Shown one piece after another: positions 54,871 through 64,000 of a DNA stretch of 64,000 nucleotides. The stretch is from contig NZ_RHON01000001.1 in the NCBI RefSeq assembly GCF_003946505.1, positions 372,001 to 436,000 on the forward strand, given 5' to 3'. The notes beneath the pieces are model-generated. The model did not search any database, had not been told where the DNA came from, and saw nothing but the letters and a program-made list of their open reading frames with translations. The position numbers and the translations under genes were made by a program. The DNA comes from Companilactobacillus mishanensis (GTDB lineage Bacteria > Bacillota > Bacilli > Lactobacillales > Lactobacillaceae). Position 1 is the stretch's first letter, and every line of letters begins with the position of its first letter.

Positions 54871-56019
54871 TTATTTGCTTCCTGAAAAATACCCATTGTT
54901 GTGTTCTTCCAATGTGTGTGAGTAAGTAACCTTACCAGTTGACAAGTTTGCGTAGAAGTATAAGTAGTTATCACTTCTATCTCTAGGATTTAGAGTTGCC
55001 TCGATCGACATCAAACTTGGTGAGTTGAAAGGTCCAGGACCATAACCTGTATGTTTGTACAAGTTATATGGAGATTTCACACTAGTATCTTTGTTGTTCA
55101 AACTCTTCTTATGAGTGTTCAGTGCATACATTACCGCAATATCAGATTGCAAAGGCATGTCAACATCGAAACGGTTAAAGAATACTCCGGCAATCTTTTC
55201 ACGATCTTTCTTAGTAACACCTTCACGCTCAACTAATGAAGCCAATGTCAAGACTTGTTGAACAGTCATATCCTTAGACTTGATCTCTGAATAGAATGGT
55301 TGGAGTTCAGTATCTTCCTTTTCAACCATTGAATTGACAAGCTCTTTAAGTGTCATACCCTTGTAAACCCCATATGTTGCAGGGAATAAGTATCCTTCAA
55401 GGTGATAACGAACGTTATCCTTTTCCATTGAAGAATCCAAAAGTTGAGGGTACTTGCTCTGAAGCTGTTTCATGTAACTCTCGTCCTTCATAAGTTTCAA
55501 GAAATCCTTCTTCTTGAAATTAGTACTCTTCTGGATCTGGTCACCGATCTGATCGATCGTGACACCTTCTCTTACAAGTACCGAGTTGGAAGCTGTTCCG
55601 TTTGGTTCATAACTTCCACCCTTTTGAAGTTGATTAACAATGTCACTCATTGACATAGATTGTTTAAATGTATAATAACCAGCTTGAAAGTCAGTATAGT
55701 TATGAGCTTTTATGTAGTAATTAAATACGGTTGCACTCTTAATAACCTTATCTGATTCAAGTTTCTTTGCGATTTCTTTACTTGATGAACCAACAGGAAT
55801 CTTGACGATAACATCCTCTTTGCTGTTGGAATTATATGGTTGCAATGAACTATTAACATAATTAAAGCCAATAATTGCAACAATTACCGCAAGAACAGCG
55901 ATAACTCCAACAATCCAATATGCTATATGATTAGCAACTGAACGTTCTTTAGCACGAGTAGATATCTTTTCTTCAGACTCACGTTTTAGTGCATCTCTTT
56001 TTTCACCTTTTTGGCTCAA
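54871..56019 (-). CDS. mltG: Endolytic transglycosylase MltG
   Basis: Cuts nascent peptidoglycan strands. The 382 residues have a charged N-terminus, one membrane helix (about 31-55), a LysM-like region with IPVGSSSKEIAKKLES and the YceG domain with catalytic Glu in SLVEREGV, LQSDIAVMYAL and YGPGPFNSPS. Start TTG at 56019 has GGGAGG upstream. It lies just before greA, the common order. Confidence 0.94.
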   Translation of the reverse strand: MSQKGEKRDALKRESEEKISTRAKERSVANHIAYWIVGVIAVLAVIVAIIGFNYVNSSLQPYNSNSKEDVIVKIPVGSSSKEIAKKLESDKVIKSATVFNYYIKAHNYTDFQAGYYTFKQSMSMSDIVNQLQKGGSYEPNGTASNSVLVREGVTIDQIGDQIQKSTNFKKKDFLKLMKDESYMKQLQSKYPQLLDSSMEKDNVRYHLEGYLFPATYGVYKGMTLKELVNSMVEKEDTELQPFYSEIKSKDMTVQQVLTLASLVEREGVTKKDREKIAGVFFNRFDVDMPLQSDIAVMYALNTHKKSLNNKDTSVKSPYNLYKHTGYGPGPFNSPSLMSIEATLNPRDRSDNYLYFYANLSTGKVTYSHTLEEHNNGYFSGSK

Positions 56020-56072
56020 GATGCAGCCTCCCGATTTGATTTATTAAAATTATACCATTAGTTCGTCTGCAA

Positions 56073-58481
56073 TTATCTAACTTCAACATTAAATTTACTT
56101 ACCAAACTATTCTTAATATTAGTAAATGATTTTTCAACAGTTTCGTCTGTCAATGTATCATTTGCGTTCTGGAAAATCAAATGATATCCGAGAGACTTGA
56201 ATCCAGACTCAATGTTACTTCCTTGGTATACATCGAAAATATTAACATCAATCAAATAGTCTCCGCCATTTTCAAAGATATCTTTAACAATTTGTCCACT
56301 AGAAATATTTTTTCCAACTAAAATAGCCAAATCACGCGTAATACTTGGATATTTTGGAGCACTCTTGGCTTGAACTTGTTTTCTGCTTAATTCAAACAAT
56401 TTGTCGACATTAATTTCGAAGACATAAGTATCAGCAACATTATGATCACTTTGATAGTTAGGATGTAGCTTACCAATATATCCAATAACATCACCATCAA
56501 CTGAAATGTTAGCTGTTTGACCAGGATGTAAGTTAGGAATTTGATCAGTAGCTGAATATTCAAACTCAGCGTCACTGTTTGTGAACATCAACATTTCTTC
56601 CACAATCCCTTTTACATCATAAAAGTCGACTGTTTTGGATGTTGTATTCCATGAGTCTTCTAACACGTTACCACTGACGGCACCGGCAATATACTCTAAT
56701 TCTTCAGGACGGTCAGTTCCTTCTTTACGGTCAAAAATTCTACCTTGTTCAAAAATACTGATATTGTCATTACCACGAGCTTGATTATATGCAATATCTT
56801 TTATCAATCCAGGTACCAAGCTAGTTCTCAAATATTCATGATCTTCAGTCATTGGGTGCAAGAGTCTTGTTAAATTAGTATGGATGGTATTGAAATCTTC
56901 AACTTCATGTTTGTTGATCAAAGCAAAGTTAATCGTTTCGTCCATGCCTTCGCTTAGTAATACACTGGTTAACTTATTGATGAATTCACGAATTGGAGTG
57001 TAACCACCTCTGGTTTCATGTCCAGAAGGAAGTGTACCTTTCAAATTGTCATATCCAAAAATTCGAATAATCTCTTCAATCAAATCAGCTTCAATCGTCA
57101 TATCCCAACGTCTTGTTGGAATTGAAACAGAAATCTCATCGCCATTTCTTTCAGCAGTAAAACCAAGTCTATCAATAATTTTAAGCATTTCTTCTGGTGA
57201 TAATTCAATTCCCATCAAACTATTGATATGAGAAATTTTACCATCGATAATGATTGGCTCAGCTTTTGTTTGAACTCCAACGATTTCTTGTGAAATGGAT
57301 TCAACATTTGTAATGGAATCTATCAATTGAACTGCTCTTGTTAGAGATTCACTTACAGCTCCATTGTCGACACCCTTCTCAAAACGATTAGAAACATTAC
57401 CACGCAGATCATGTCGTTGTGCAGCTTTTCTGACAGAAGTTCCATCAAATACTGCACTTTCAACCAAAATATTTTTTGTGTCTGAAGTAACTTCAGCGAC
57501 TGAACTTTTTTGAACTCCGGCTAAACCTAAAGCTTGACCACCTGAAGTAATAACAAGATCATCGTGACTTAAATCCTTCTTGTTACCATCATTCAGTTCA
57601 AGTTTATGGCCCTCTGCAGCCATTTCAACAGTAATTTCTTTATCTGTTAATTTATCTAAATCATAAACTTGGATAGGTTCACCAAATTCAATCATAACGT
57701 AATTTGCCGCATCAACAATGTTGTTAACTGGCTGAATATCTTGATTCCATAAACGTCGTTGGATCCAAAGTGGACTTTCAGTAACAGTAACATTACTCAT
57801 TGTTCTAACTAAATAATCAGTAACTAAATCCTTTGCTTTAATGTTTATTTTGACGTCATTGTTTTTAACAACCTTAGATTCAGCAATTTCAGGTTTAGTA
57901 AATGATGGCTTGTGATCATAAGTAGCACCAATTTCCCAAGCTGCACCACGCATACCTAAAGTATCGGCACGGTTGGGTGTGATATCCATATCGACCATTG
58001 TGTCATTTAATCCTAAAAGTTCTTTAGCATCTGCACCAGGTTGTTCTTCAGCTGGGAATACATAAATACCTTTTTGAAATTCCTTGGGAACAAATTTTTC
58101 TTTAACTCCAAGTTCGTCCAAACCACAAATCATCCCATTAGAAAGTTGACCGCGGATCTCACCGCTTTTGATTACCTTACCTGCTGGAAGATTGGCTCCA
58201 TTTTTTGCAACAATGACGTATTGTCCGTTAGCAACATTTGATGCACCACAGACGATTTGAACAGGCTCTTTCTCGCCGATCTCAACTTGACATAAGTTAA
58301 GATGGTCTGAATCTGGATGCGGTTTAACATCAATAATATGTCCAACGACAAGACCTGAAAGGTCAGTCCCCAACTCTACAGGTGCTGATTCGATTCCTGT
58401 TAATGAAACTTTGTTCGCAATCTCTTCTACATTGTGTTCAACTGGCAAATATTCTTTCAACCAATTCATTGATATTTTCAT
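56073..58481 (-). CDS. pheT: Phenylalanyl-tRNA synthetase beta subunit
   Basis: The 802 residues contain an N-terminal tRNA-binding domain (DVKPHPDSDHLNLCQVEIG), B3/B4 editing region, B5 and a C-terminal FDX-ACB domain (RKQVQAKSAPKYPSITRDLAI). It lies one base from pheS and works as an alpha2-beta2 enzyme. Confidence 0.98.
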   Translation of the reverse strand: MKISMNWLKEYLPVEHNVEEIANKVSLTGIESAPVELGTDLSGLVVGHIIDVKPHPDSDHLNLCQVEIGEKEPVQIVCGASNVANGQYVIVAKNGANLPAGKVIKSGEIRGQLSNGMICGLDELGVKEKFVPKEFQKGIYVFPAEEQPGADAKELLGLNDTMVDMDITPNRADTLGMRGAAWEIGATYDHKPSFTKPEIAESKVVKNNDVKINIKAKDLVTDYLVRTMSNVTVTESPLWIQRRLWNQDIQPVNNIVDAANYVMIEFGEPIQVYDLDKLTDKEITVEMAAEGHKLELNDGNKKDLSHDDLVITSGGQALGLAGVQKSSVAEVTSDTKNILVESAVFDGTSVRKAAQRHDLRGNVSNRFEKGVDNGAVSESLTRAVQLIDSITNVESISQEIVGVQTKAEPIIIDGKISHINSLMGIELSPEEMLKIIDRLGFTAERNGDEISVSIPTRRWDMTIEADLIEEIIRIFGYDNLKGTLPSGHETRGGYTPIREFINKLTSVLLSEGMDETINFALINKHEVEDFNTIHTNLTRLLHPMTEDHEYLRTSLVPGLIKDIAYNQARGNDNISIFEQGRIFDRKEGTDRPEELEYIAGAVSGNVLEDSWNTTSKTVDFYDVKGIVEEMLMFTNSDAEFEYSATDQIPNLHPGQTANISVDGDVIGYIGKLHPNYQSDHNVADTYVFEINVDKLFELSRKQVQAKSAPKYPSITRDLAILVGKNISSGQIVKDIFENGGDYLIDVNIFDVYQGSNIESGFKSLGYHLIFQNANDTLTDETVEKSFTNIKNSLVSKFNVEVR

Positions 58482-58482
58482 A

Positions 58483-59529
58483 TTAATTTACTCCTTTGAA
58501 TTGTTCTAAGAATCTAACGTCATTTGTATAGAAGTCACGGATATCGGTTACTCCGTACTTCAACATAGCAAATCTCTCAGGTCCTAATCCGAATGCAAAA
58601 GCACTGTATACAGTGTGATCAATTCCGGACATTTCCAAAACGTTAGGATGTGTCAATCCAGCACCAAGAACTTCGATCCAACCAGTATATTTACAAATAC
58701 GGCATCCTTTTCCACCACAGTTGAAACACGAAACATCAACTTCTACAGATGGTTCGGTAAATGGGAAGAAACTTGGTCTAAATCTGATTTCTCTTTCAGC
58801 ACCAAAGACGTGACGACAAAGTGCTTCCAAAGTACCTTTGAGGTCCGCCATACTGATATTTTTGTCGACAACTAAACCTTCAAGTTGATGGAATTGATGT
58901 GAGTGAGTCGCATCATCATCATCACGACGGTAAACAACTCCGGGAGAAATCATTTTCAATGGTCCCTTTGAGAAATCGTGAGCTTCCATATCACGACCTT
59001 CTTGGGCAGAAGTTTGAGTTCTCATTAATAATTCATTAGTTAAGTAGAAAGTATCTTGCATATCTCTAGCAGGATGATCCTTAGGAATATTTAATCTTTC
59101 AAAGTTATAATGGTCTTCTTCGACCTCATATCCGGGTGCAACTTCATATCCTAAACCAATGAAGAATTGTTCGATATCTTCGACAGTTTGGTTAAGAATA
59201 TGTTTTGTTCCTAATTCATGAGATTGAGCAGGCAAAGTAACGTCAACAGTTTCCTCTTGAAGTTTTTGTTCAACCATGCGTTTGTTAAGATCATTCATAC
59301 GAGCTTCAATAGCTTCTTGGATTTCTTTCTTAACATTATTTGCTAAAGTACCAATTTCTGGACGTTCTTCCTTGGGAACATCTTTCATTCCACGAAGTGC
59401 CTGTGTGATTGGTCCCTTTTTACCTAATAAATTAACTCTAAGATCATTTAATTCTTGTAAATGTTCTGCGCGTTTGGCATCATCAATACCACTTTCACGC
59501 AATTTTTTTAATTTATCATTTAATGACAT
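58483..59529 (-). CDS. pheS: Phenylalanyl-tRNA synthetase alpha subunit
   Basis: The 348 residues show an N-terminal coiled coil and the class II core with [26 protein letters not shown] and [19 protein letters not shown] lies upstream of the ATG. Expression is controlled by an upstream T-box. Confidence 0.98.
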   Translation of the reverse strand: MSLNDKLKKLRESGIDDAKRAEHLQELNDLRVNLLGKKGPITQALRGMKDVPKEERPEIGTLANNVKKEIQEAIEARMNDLNKRMVEQKLQEETVDVTLPAQSHELGTKHILNQTVEDIEQFFIGLGYEVAPGYEVEEDHYNFERLNIPKDHPARDMQDTFYLTNELLMRTQTSAQEGRDMEAHDFSKGPLKMISPGVVYRRDDDDATHSHQFHQLEGLVVDKNISMADLKGTLEALCRHVFGAEREIRFRPSFFPFTEPSVEVDVSCFNCGGKGCRICKYTGWIEVLGAGLTHPNVLEMSGIDHTVYSAFAFGLGPERFAMLKYGVTDIRDFYTNDVRFLEQFKGVN

Positions 59530-59546
59530 ATATTAGCCTCCTAAAT

Positions 59547-59752
59547 AAAAAAAGTCCTCATCCCAAAAAAGGGACGAGGACTCGCGGTACCACCCTAGTT
59601 CACGTATAAAACGTGCACTCGAAAGTTATATAGTAACTTAACTATTAGATTCCGAAAGTGAATTCACTGAATTATTCATTAGGCCTTTTCAGTTTGACGA
59701 CCCTTCCTGTAATGAATAACTTTCAGTTACTACTTTTCATCAACATCTTTAC
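59547..59752 (-). promoter_or_regulatory. T-box leader of pheST
   Basis: A T-box riboswitch. The antiterminator motif GGGTGGTACCGCGAG is at 59581-59595. The specifier is likely TTC at 59660-59662, in GAATTC of stem I, matching tRNA-Phe. A terminator (AGTCCTCATCCC with GGGACGAGGACT) and a run of seven T (59547-59553) precede the pheS ribosome site. Uncharged tRNA-Phe would favour readthrough. Confidence 0.93.
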
Positions 59753-59768
59753 TATTTATATACCATTG

Positions 59769-59796
59769 ATTATACAAAATGAAAAAACTTTTGCAA
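59769..59796 (-). promoter_or_regulatory. pheST promoter
   Basis: TTGCAA (59791-59796) and TATAAT (59769-59774), 16 bases apart, placed about 7 bases before the T-box RNA start. The -35 lies right after the stop of the SpoU methylase gene. Confidence 0.7.
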
Positions 59797-59798
59797 GT

Positions 59799-60560
59799 TT
59801 AGATATTCTTTAATCCGTACATCAAAACTCCTGCTGCCACTGCCACATTAAGAGATTCAGCTTTTCCTAAAATTGGAATATAGATATTTTTATCTGTCAT
59901 TTTCAGAGTATTTTCACTCAATCCGTGTGCTTCATTTCCCATTACTAATGCAAAGTTATCAGTTTTATCTAACTCTTTGTAAGGAACTGCCTCTGAATTT
60001 ACTTCTGAGCCATAAACTGTTAAATCAGCGATTTTGGCTTTCTTAATTGCATCTTCCAGGTCCATTCGATAGATTGGTAAGTGAAATTGACTACCTTGCA
60101 TCGAGCGTTGAACCTTGGGTTGGTAAATATCGGCAGTCTCAAGACTAGTTACGACACCATCAAAACCTGCAGCATCAGCTGTTCTAACAATTGTTCCCAC
60201 ATTTCCTGGGTCTTGAACGTCAGCTAAAATTACCCATTGTCCTTTAAAATCTGGAGTTTTATCTTCAGTTTTAATTTTCAAAACGGCAAATATCCCTTGT
60301 GGTGTTTGTGTTTCGGATAGGTCTTTAGCAATCTCTTCAGAAATAATCAATGTATTATCGTAGTATTTCTTGACCAATCTATCCTCTTCATTTTTTTCAG
60401 TTGCCAACAAAGTAACAATTTCTTGTTCGTTTTCATCAGCTTCTCTTACTAAATGAAAACCTTCAATCAAATAAGTACCTGTCTTTTTGATTTGTTTAGT
60501 CTTTGATAACTTATTTATTTGTTTAATTTCATCATTTTTTCTAGATTCAATATATTTCAT
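59799..60560 (-). CDS. SpoU (TrmH) family RNA 2'-O-methyltransferase
   Basis: The 253 residues have an N-terminal substrate-binding domain (KTGTYLIEGFHLVREA) and a SPOUT core with DVQDPGNVGTIVRTADA, GNEAHGLS and NVAVAAGVLMYGL. It is probably an rRNA methyltransferase of the TsnR type; its exact target cannot be read from sequence. It is divergent from acyP. Confidence 0.93.
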   Translation of the reverse strand: MKYIESRKNDEIKQINKLSKTKQIKKTGTYLIEGFHLVREADENEQEIVTLLATEKNEEDRLVKKYYDNTLIISEEIAKDLSETQTPQGIFAVLKIKTEDKTPDFKGQWVILADVQDPGNVGTIVRTADAAGFDGVVTSLETADIYQPKVQRSMQGSQFHLPIYRMDLEDAIKKAKIADLTVYGSEVNSEAVPYKELDKTDNFALVMGNEAHGLSENTLKMTDKNIYIPILGKAESLNVAVAAGVLMYGLKNI

Positions 60561-60623
60561 TTGTTTTTTCCCTCTTGTTTTATAATATTAGAGTAACATA
60601 TTCAGTGATATGGAGTGATTGTT

Positions 60624-60899
60624 ATGAGACATGTTTCTATTAATGTTTACGGACGAGTTCAAGGTGTTGGCTTCAGATATACTGCACTACAGATCGCAAC
60701 TGACATGGGCATCGTTGGTACGGTCAAAAATGAGTTGGATGGTTCTGTTTCAATTGAAGCAGAAGCAGACGAGCGAGTGCTGTATATTTTCCTAGGTAGA
60801 ATAAAGGACTTCCCATCACCTTTTGCAAAAGTTAATACAATAGATTATGATTTCTCAGATAACCTAAAATCTTACAAAAATTTTTCCGTCATTGGTTGA
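60624..60899 (+). CDS. acyP: Acylphosphatase
   Basis: Hydrolyses acyl phosphates. The 91 residues show GRVQGVGFRYT with the catalytic Arg, and NELDGSV with the catalytic Asn. ATG 60624 has GGAG upstream, and the GTG at 60615 lies inside that site. Confidence 0.95.
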   Translation: MRHVSINVYGRVQGVGFRYTALQIATDMGIVGTVKNELDGSVSIEAEADERVLYIFLGRIKDFPSPFAKVNTIDYDFSDNLKSYKNFSVIG

Positions 60900-60954
60900 A
60901 ACGCTATATGACTTAACGTATATTGTTTTTATATGACAAAAAGGTGGTTTATAA

Positions 60955-61956
60955 GTGAATAAAAAATTAATCAAATATATCTCTGTCCTGTCATTAGTTG
61001 TGATATTTGCAGTGGTCTTATCTGGATGTGCACAAACTGGTATCAACCAGCATGCGCCAACAGGTGGTCCCTACGGATTCATCTACAAATGGTTAGGAAC
61101 ACCTTTCCAAAACTTGATTTTAGCAACTGCTAAGGCCATCGGTGGAAAGAATGCTTATGCGTGGGGAATTGTAATCATTTCCTTCGTGGTACGTCTTTTG
61201 TTGCTTCCTCTTTCATTGAACCAACAATACAAGTCAACTGCACAACAAGAAAAAATGCGTGCGGTTCAACCACAATTGAAATTGATTCAAGCAAAACAAA
61301 AAGAAGCTTCAGATCCTGCTACTCAACAAAAAATCAGTGCCTTGATGATGGATGTTTATAAAAAGAACAACATCAGTTTGACTGGTGGTATCGGTTGTCT
61401 ACCTCTACTTCTACAAATGCCAGTTTTGATTGGTATTTATCAAGCTGTACAATATTCAAAAGAAATTGGTGTTGCCACATTCCTTTCAATTCCACTTGGA
61501 AAACCAAGTTTATTGATTGCTATCATCGCAACCGTCTTCTATGTGATACAAGCATGGTTATCATTACAGATTGTTCCACAAGAACAAAGAAAACAAATGC
61601 AAACAATGATGTTTATGAACCCACTTATTACTTTCTTCATTTCAATGGTTTCATCCGCTGCTCTTGCATTGTACTTCTTAGTTGGTGGTATCGTGTTCTT
61701 GATCCAACAAGTAATCGTCAATTACTTTATGGTTCCTAAGATTCGTCGCGAAGCCGATGAAAACCTTAAAGAACACCCTATTGAAGTTGTTGTTACTGAA
61801 GAATCACTTAATGAAATCCTAAATTCATCAAGTAGCTCAAGTTCTTCAAGCGCTTCTGATAATAACGGTAAAAACGATGGTCCTTCATCTACAAACGATT
61901 TACATAAAAGTATTAGAGAGTTAAACCAAGGCAAACAAAATAAGCCAAAGAAATAA
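60955..61956 (+). CDS. yidC: Membrane protein insertase YidC (OxaA type, lipoprotein)
   Basis: Inserts membrane proteins. The 333 residues have a signal peptide with lipobox LSGC (Cys25), five hydrophobic segments with the TLLQMP-like LQMPVLIG region, and a C-terminal Ser-rich and basic tail. GTG at 60955 has AAGGTGG upstream. It follows acyP by 55 bases and ends at a shared terminator. Confidence 0.96.
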   Translation: MNKKLIKYISVLSLVVIFAVVLSGCAQTGINQHAPTGGPYGFIYKWLGTPFQNLILATAKAIGGKNAYAWGIVIISFVVRLLLLPLSLNQQYKSTAQQEKMRAVQPQLKLIQAKQKEASDPATQQKISALMMDVYKKNNISLTGGIGCLPLLLQMPVLIGIYQAVQYSKEIGVATFLSIPLGKPSLLIAIIATVFYVIQAWLSLQIVPQEQRKQMQTMMFMNPLITFFISMVSSAALALYFLVGGIVFLIQQVIVNYFMVPKIRREADENLKEHPIEVVVTEESLNEILNSSSSSSSSSASDNNGKNDGPSSTNDLHKSIRELNQGKQNKPKK

Positions 61957-61962
61957 GCACAC

Positions 61963-61996
61963 AAAAAGCTAGGTCTTAATGGGACCTAGCTTTTTT
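61963..61996. terminator. Bidirectional terminator between yidC and the histidine kinase
   Basis: A 13-base stem (61963-61975 with 61983-61995) and a 7-base loop, flanked by A- and T-runs. The stop of the kinase gene lies at the stem-loop. Confidence 0.88.
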
Positions 61997-63100
61997 GCTG
62001 TTTCGTTTTGATTTTTTTGAATTAGTATCATCTGATTCTTGATCTGCATCAATACCATCTTGAACGATAGGCAATTCGATTCTGAAAACAGTTCCTGAAC
62101 CAACGACACTTTCAACAGTTATGGTTCCTTTATAGATCTCAATCAATCTACTTGCGATAGAGAGGCCTAGTCCATTGCCTCCGCGTTTTCTTGAACGAGC
62201 CTTGTCAACTCTATAAAAACGGTTGAAAACGCGTTTAAGGTCGTTTTTAGCGATACCAACACCATAGTCTTGTACTACAATTTCTAGTAAAGCCTCATTA
62301 GTGGAAGCAGCTAAATTGATTTCTTTTCTATCTCCAGAATATTTAAAAGCATTATCTAGCAGAATGACCAAAACTTGTTCCAAGTGATTTCGGTATATTC
62401 TGACTTCACTTCCGTCTTGGATATCATCATCATAATTGACAACAAAATCGGGATGAAGCATCTTAAAGTCATTATAAACCTGCTTAAATAACGGTTTGAC
62501 TTCAGTTGTTTGGCTCAAATATTCATTATCGATCTGTTCAACTCGAGTCAAATCAAGCATTTCTTGAATCAAAGACTGCATTCGTTTTAATTCTTGCAAT
62601 GAAGAATTTATCGAATCATTCAAGACTTCCGGATCATCTTTACCCCACCTTTGGAGCATGCTTAAATGACCCTCCAAAACTGCTACTGGAGTACGTAACT
62701 CATGTGATACGTCTTCAACGAATTCTTTTTGTTGATTAGTATAAGCTTGCATTCTATCAAGCATTTTATTGATGTTAATAGTAAGATCATAAATTTCATC
62801 ATTACGTTTCCGTAATTTTATTCGTGAGTCTGAGTCTGGCTTTTTATTCAAGTCATCAATGGTTTCATTGATAGCCTTGATGTTTCTCAATACCATAGTC
62901 ACTGCCGCAAAGCTTACTGCTATACCAGCAATGACGACAATAATACCGACCCAAATAAGCTTAATATAAAATCCATGGGCAACTGATGCAGAGGCAACAT
63001 TATCAACAGTTTGATAGGCAACATATGCAACAATAAGATACGCTGCTAAAATAACTGCTGAAATCAACGATGTCCACTTGACGCGGATTGAAATTCTCAT
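61976..63100 (-). CDS. Sensor histidine kinase
   Basis: 374 residues. Two helices (about 10-32 and 47-69) flank a very short extracellular loop of about 16 residues, so it may sense within the membrane. HAMP is followed by the H-box EDVSHELRTP with His133, an N-box LLDNAFKYSG and G-boxes DYGVGIAKNDL and GGNGLGLSIA. ATGA overlap with the response regulator indicates coupled expression. The H-box region resembles ArlS/CsrS kinases, which is only a family guess. Confidence 0.95.
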   Translation of the reverse strand: MRISIRVKWTSLISAVILAAYLIVAYVAYQTVDNVASASVAHGFYIKLIWVGIIVVIAGIAVSFAAVTMVLRNIKAINETIDDLNKKPDSDSRIKLRKRNDEIYDLTININKMLDRMQAYTNQQKEFVEDVSHELRTPVAVLEGHLSMLQRWGKDDPEVLNDSINSSLQELKRMQSLIQEMLDLTRVEQIDNEYLSQTTEVKPLFKQVYNDFKMLHPDFVVNYDDDIQDGSEVRIYRNHLEQVLVILLDNAFKYSGDRKEINLAASTNEALLEIVVQDYGVGIAKNDLKRVFNRFYRVDKARSRKRGGNGLGLSIASRLIEIYKGTITVESVVGSGTVFRIELPIVQDGIDADQESDDTNSKKSKRNSKKARSH

Positions 63101-63783
63101 CGTCTCATTACATATCCTTTACCACGAACAGTAGAAATGTAACTTGGAGCGCCCCCACGATCAATCTTGTTTCTCAAGTATTTGATGTAAACATCTACAA
63201 CGTTCGTCTCGGTACTACTTCCTGTTCCCCAAACACGTTCCAGAAGGTCATCACGACTCAATACAGTGCCAACATTTTCCATTAAAGCACTCAATAAATC
63301 GTATTCTCTTCTAGTTAAGTCGATTACTTCACCATTACGTTTAAGAGTTTGGGTAGTCTTGTCGATTACCAAATTCTTGTATTTCAGAACTTGGTCATTA
63401 TTTCTAGTAACATCGATGTCCAAGTCGATACGTCTTAATAAAGCACGAATTCTGGCAAGTAATTCCTCGATTGCAAATGGTTTAACAATATAATCATCTG
63501 CACCATGATCAAGTCCTGAAACTCGATCAATGATTGAATCTCTTGCTGTCATCATGATAATTGGTGTGTTCTTTTCTTGACGTACTCTACGGCAAACTTC
63601 GATACCGTTTAATTCAGGCAACATTAGATCCAGTAAGATCAAATCCCAATCCTCATTCAATGCTGCGTCAAGACCTGTTCGACCATCTTGCTCAACTTTC
63701 ACTTCATAGTTTTCATGCTGAAGCTCGAGTTGAACGAATTTGGCCATGTTTTCTTCATCTTCAATAACTAATATCTTAGCCAT
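63097..63783 (-). CDS. OmpR-family response regulator
   Basis: 228 residues: receiver with the acidic pocket EDEEN (Glu8, Asp9) and phospho-acceptor Asp52, MTARDS and the KPF Lys, then a winged-helix DNA-binding domain with LTRREYDLLSALMEN and YIKYLRNKID. ATG 63783 has AGGAG upstream at good spacing; the upstream ATG would be too close. It pairs with the kinase by a 4-base overlap. Regulon unknown. Confidence 0.96.
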   Translation of the reverse strand: MAKILVIEDEENMAKFVQLELQHENYEVKVEQDGRTGLDAALNEDWDLILLDLMLPELNGIEVCRRVRQEKNTPIIMMTARDSIIDRVSGLDHGADDYIVKPFAIEELLARIRALLRRIDLDIDVTRNNDQVLKYKNLVIDKTTQTLKRNGEVIDLTRREYDLLSALMENVGTVLSRDDLLERVWGTGSSTETNVVDVYIKYLRNKIDRGGAPSYISTVRGKGYVMRR

Positions 63784-63946
63784 ACCCATTTTCTCCTGTA
63801 TATTAGATTAAATTTAATTAATACCTAATTATTAATCAATTATTGCACCTTTACAAGGCAATGCATTAATGATTTTAACATAACGCAAAAATTAAAAATA
63901 GGAAAAGCCTTAAATTCCTTTAATTTAAATAAATTTCTATAAGAAA

Positions 63947-63981
63947 AAATACCAAGATGAATTAGATTCACCCTGGTATTT
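63947..63981 (-). terminator. Terminator of a gene beyond the right edge
   Basis: AAATACCA (63947-63954) pairs with TGGTATTT (63974-63981), with an inner TGAAT/ATTCA stem and six T on the minus strand. It insulates the regulator gene from an unseen minus-strand gene. The 63784-63946 stretch holds no gene. Confidence 0.7.
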
Positions 63982-64000
63982 ATAAAATTTAACTTTAATA

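Noticed and set aside
1..64000. CRISPR array, prophage or insertion sequence
   Set aside because: No repeated units with spacers, no integrase, transposase or phage structural gene is visible.

Overview
This window is a low-GC Firmicutes chromosome segment, most likely from Lactobacillaceae. The support is the gene order (smc-ftsY-ylxM-ffh, rpsP-rimM-trmD-rplS, folD-xseAB-ispA-tlyA-recN, glcK-yqgQ-rhomboid), a DUF3042 gene, a PASTA kinase, an L27 with a Prp-cleaved leader, and Bacillus-type SOS boxes. A Companilactobacillus-like genome is a guess that cannot be confirmed without a search. Nearly all genes lie on the minus strand, as expected for one replichore arm. The sequence is AT-rich and very densely coded. 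No gene-free stretch exceeds 300 bases. No insertion sequence, prophage, CRISPR array or rRNA was seen; one tRNA is present.

Layout: 1-3.7 kb is the purine operon purE-K-C-S-Q-L (purL runs off the left edge), with a promoter and PurBox-like sites. 3.9-5.2 kb holds yneF and ynzC, divergent from lexA across a shared SOS box. 5.2-7.3 kb is rpsP-rimM-trmD-rplS. 7.4-14.8 kb is the targeting and chromosome cluster ffh, ylxM, ftsY, smc, rnc. 14.9-20.4 kb has acpP, plsX, recG, fakA and an Asp23 protein. 20.5-30.5 kb has rpmB facing a long unit priA-fmt-rsmB-stp-stk-rsgA-rpe-thiN. 30.5-31.4 kb is gmk-rpoZ. 31.5-31.9 kb is a small gene with two SOS boxes. 31.9-38.6 kb is recN-tlyA-ispA-xseB-xseA-folD with nusB and asp23; efp follows, and then the rplU-prp-rpmA operon. 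40.4-46 kb is the least conserved part: a polytopic membrane protein, small membrane-anchored proteins, a hexapeptide acetyltransferase and a lipoprotein. 46-54 kb has tRNA-Arg, miaA, DUF3042, an enolase-superfamily enzyme, a rhodanese-like protein, glcK, yqgQ, a rhomboid protease, 5-FCL, rpmG and a class B PBP. 54-64 kb has an HesB-like protein, greA, mltG, T-box controlled pheST, a SpoU methylase, acyP, yidC and a two-component system.

Most of the content is core information processing and envelope synthesis. The most unusual point is the gene at 31609-31932: its promoter spacer contains a perfect SOS box, a second box lies at the transcription start, and the protein tail resembles YolD. 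The variable 42-46 kb block is the second place to look for undescribed function. The lexA region has kept ynzC and the SOS box but lost yneA and yneB. Several genes use TTG starts backed by good Shine-Dalgarno sites; starts were adjusted accordingly.
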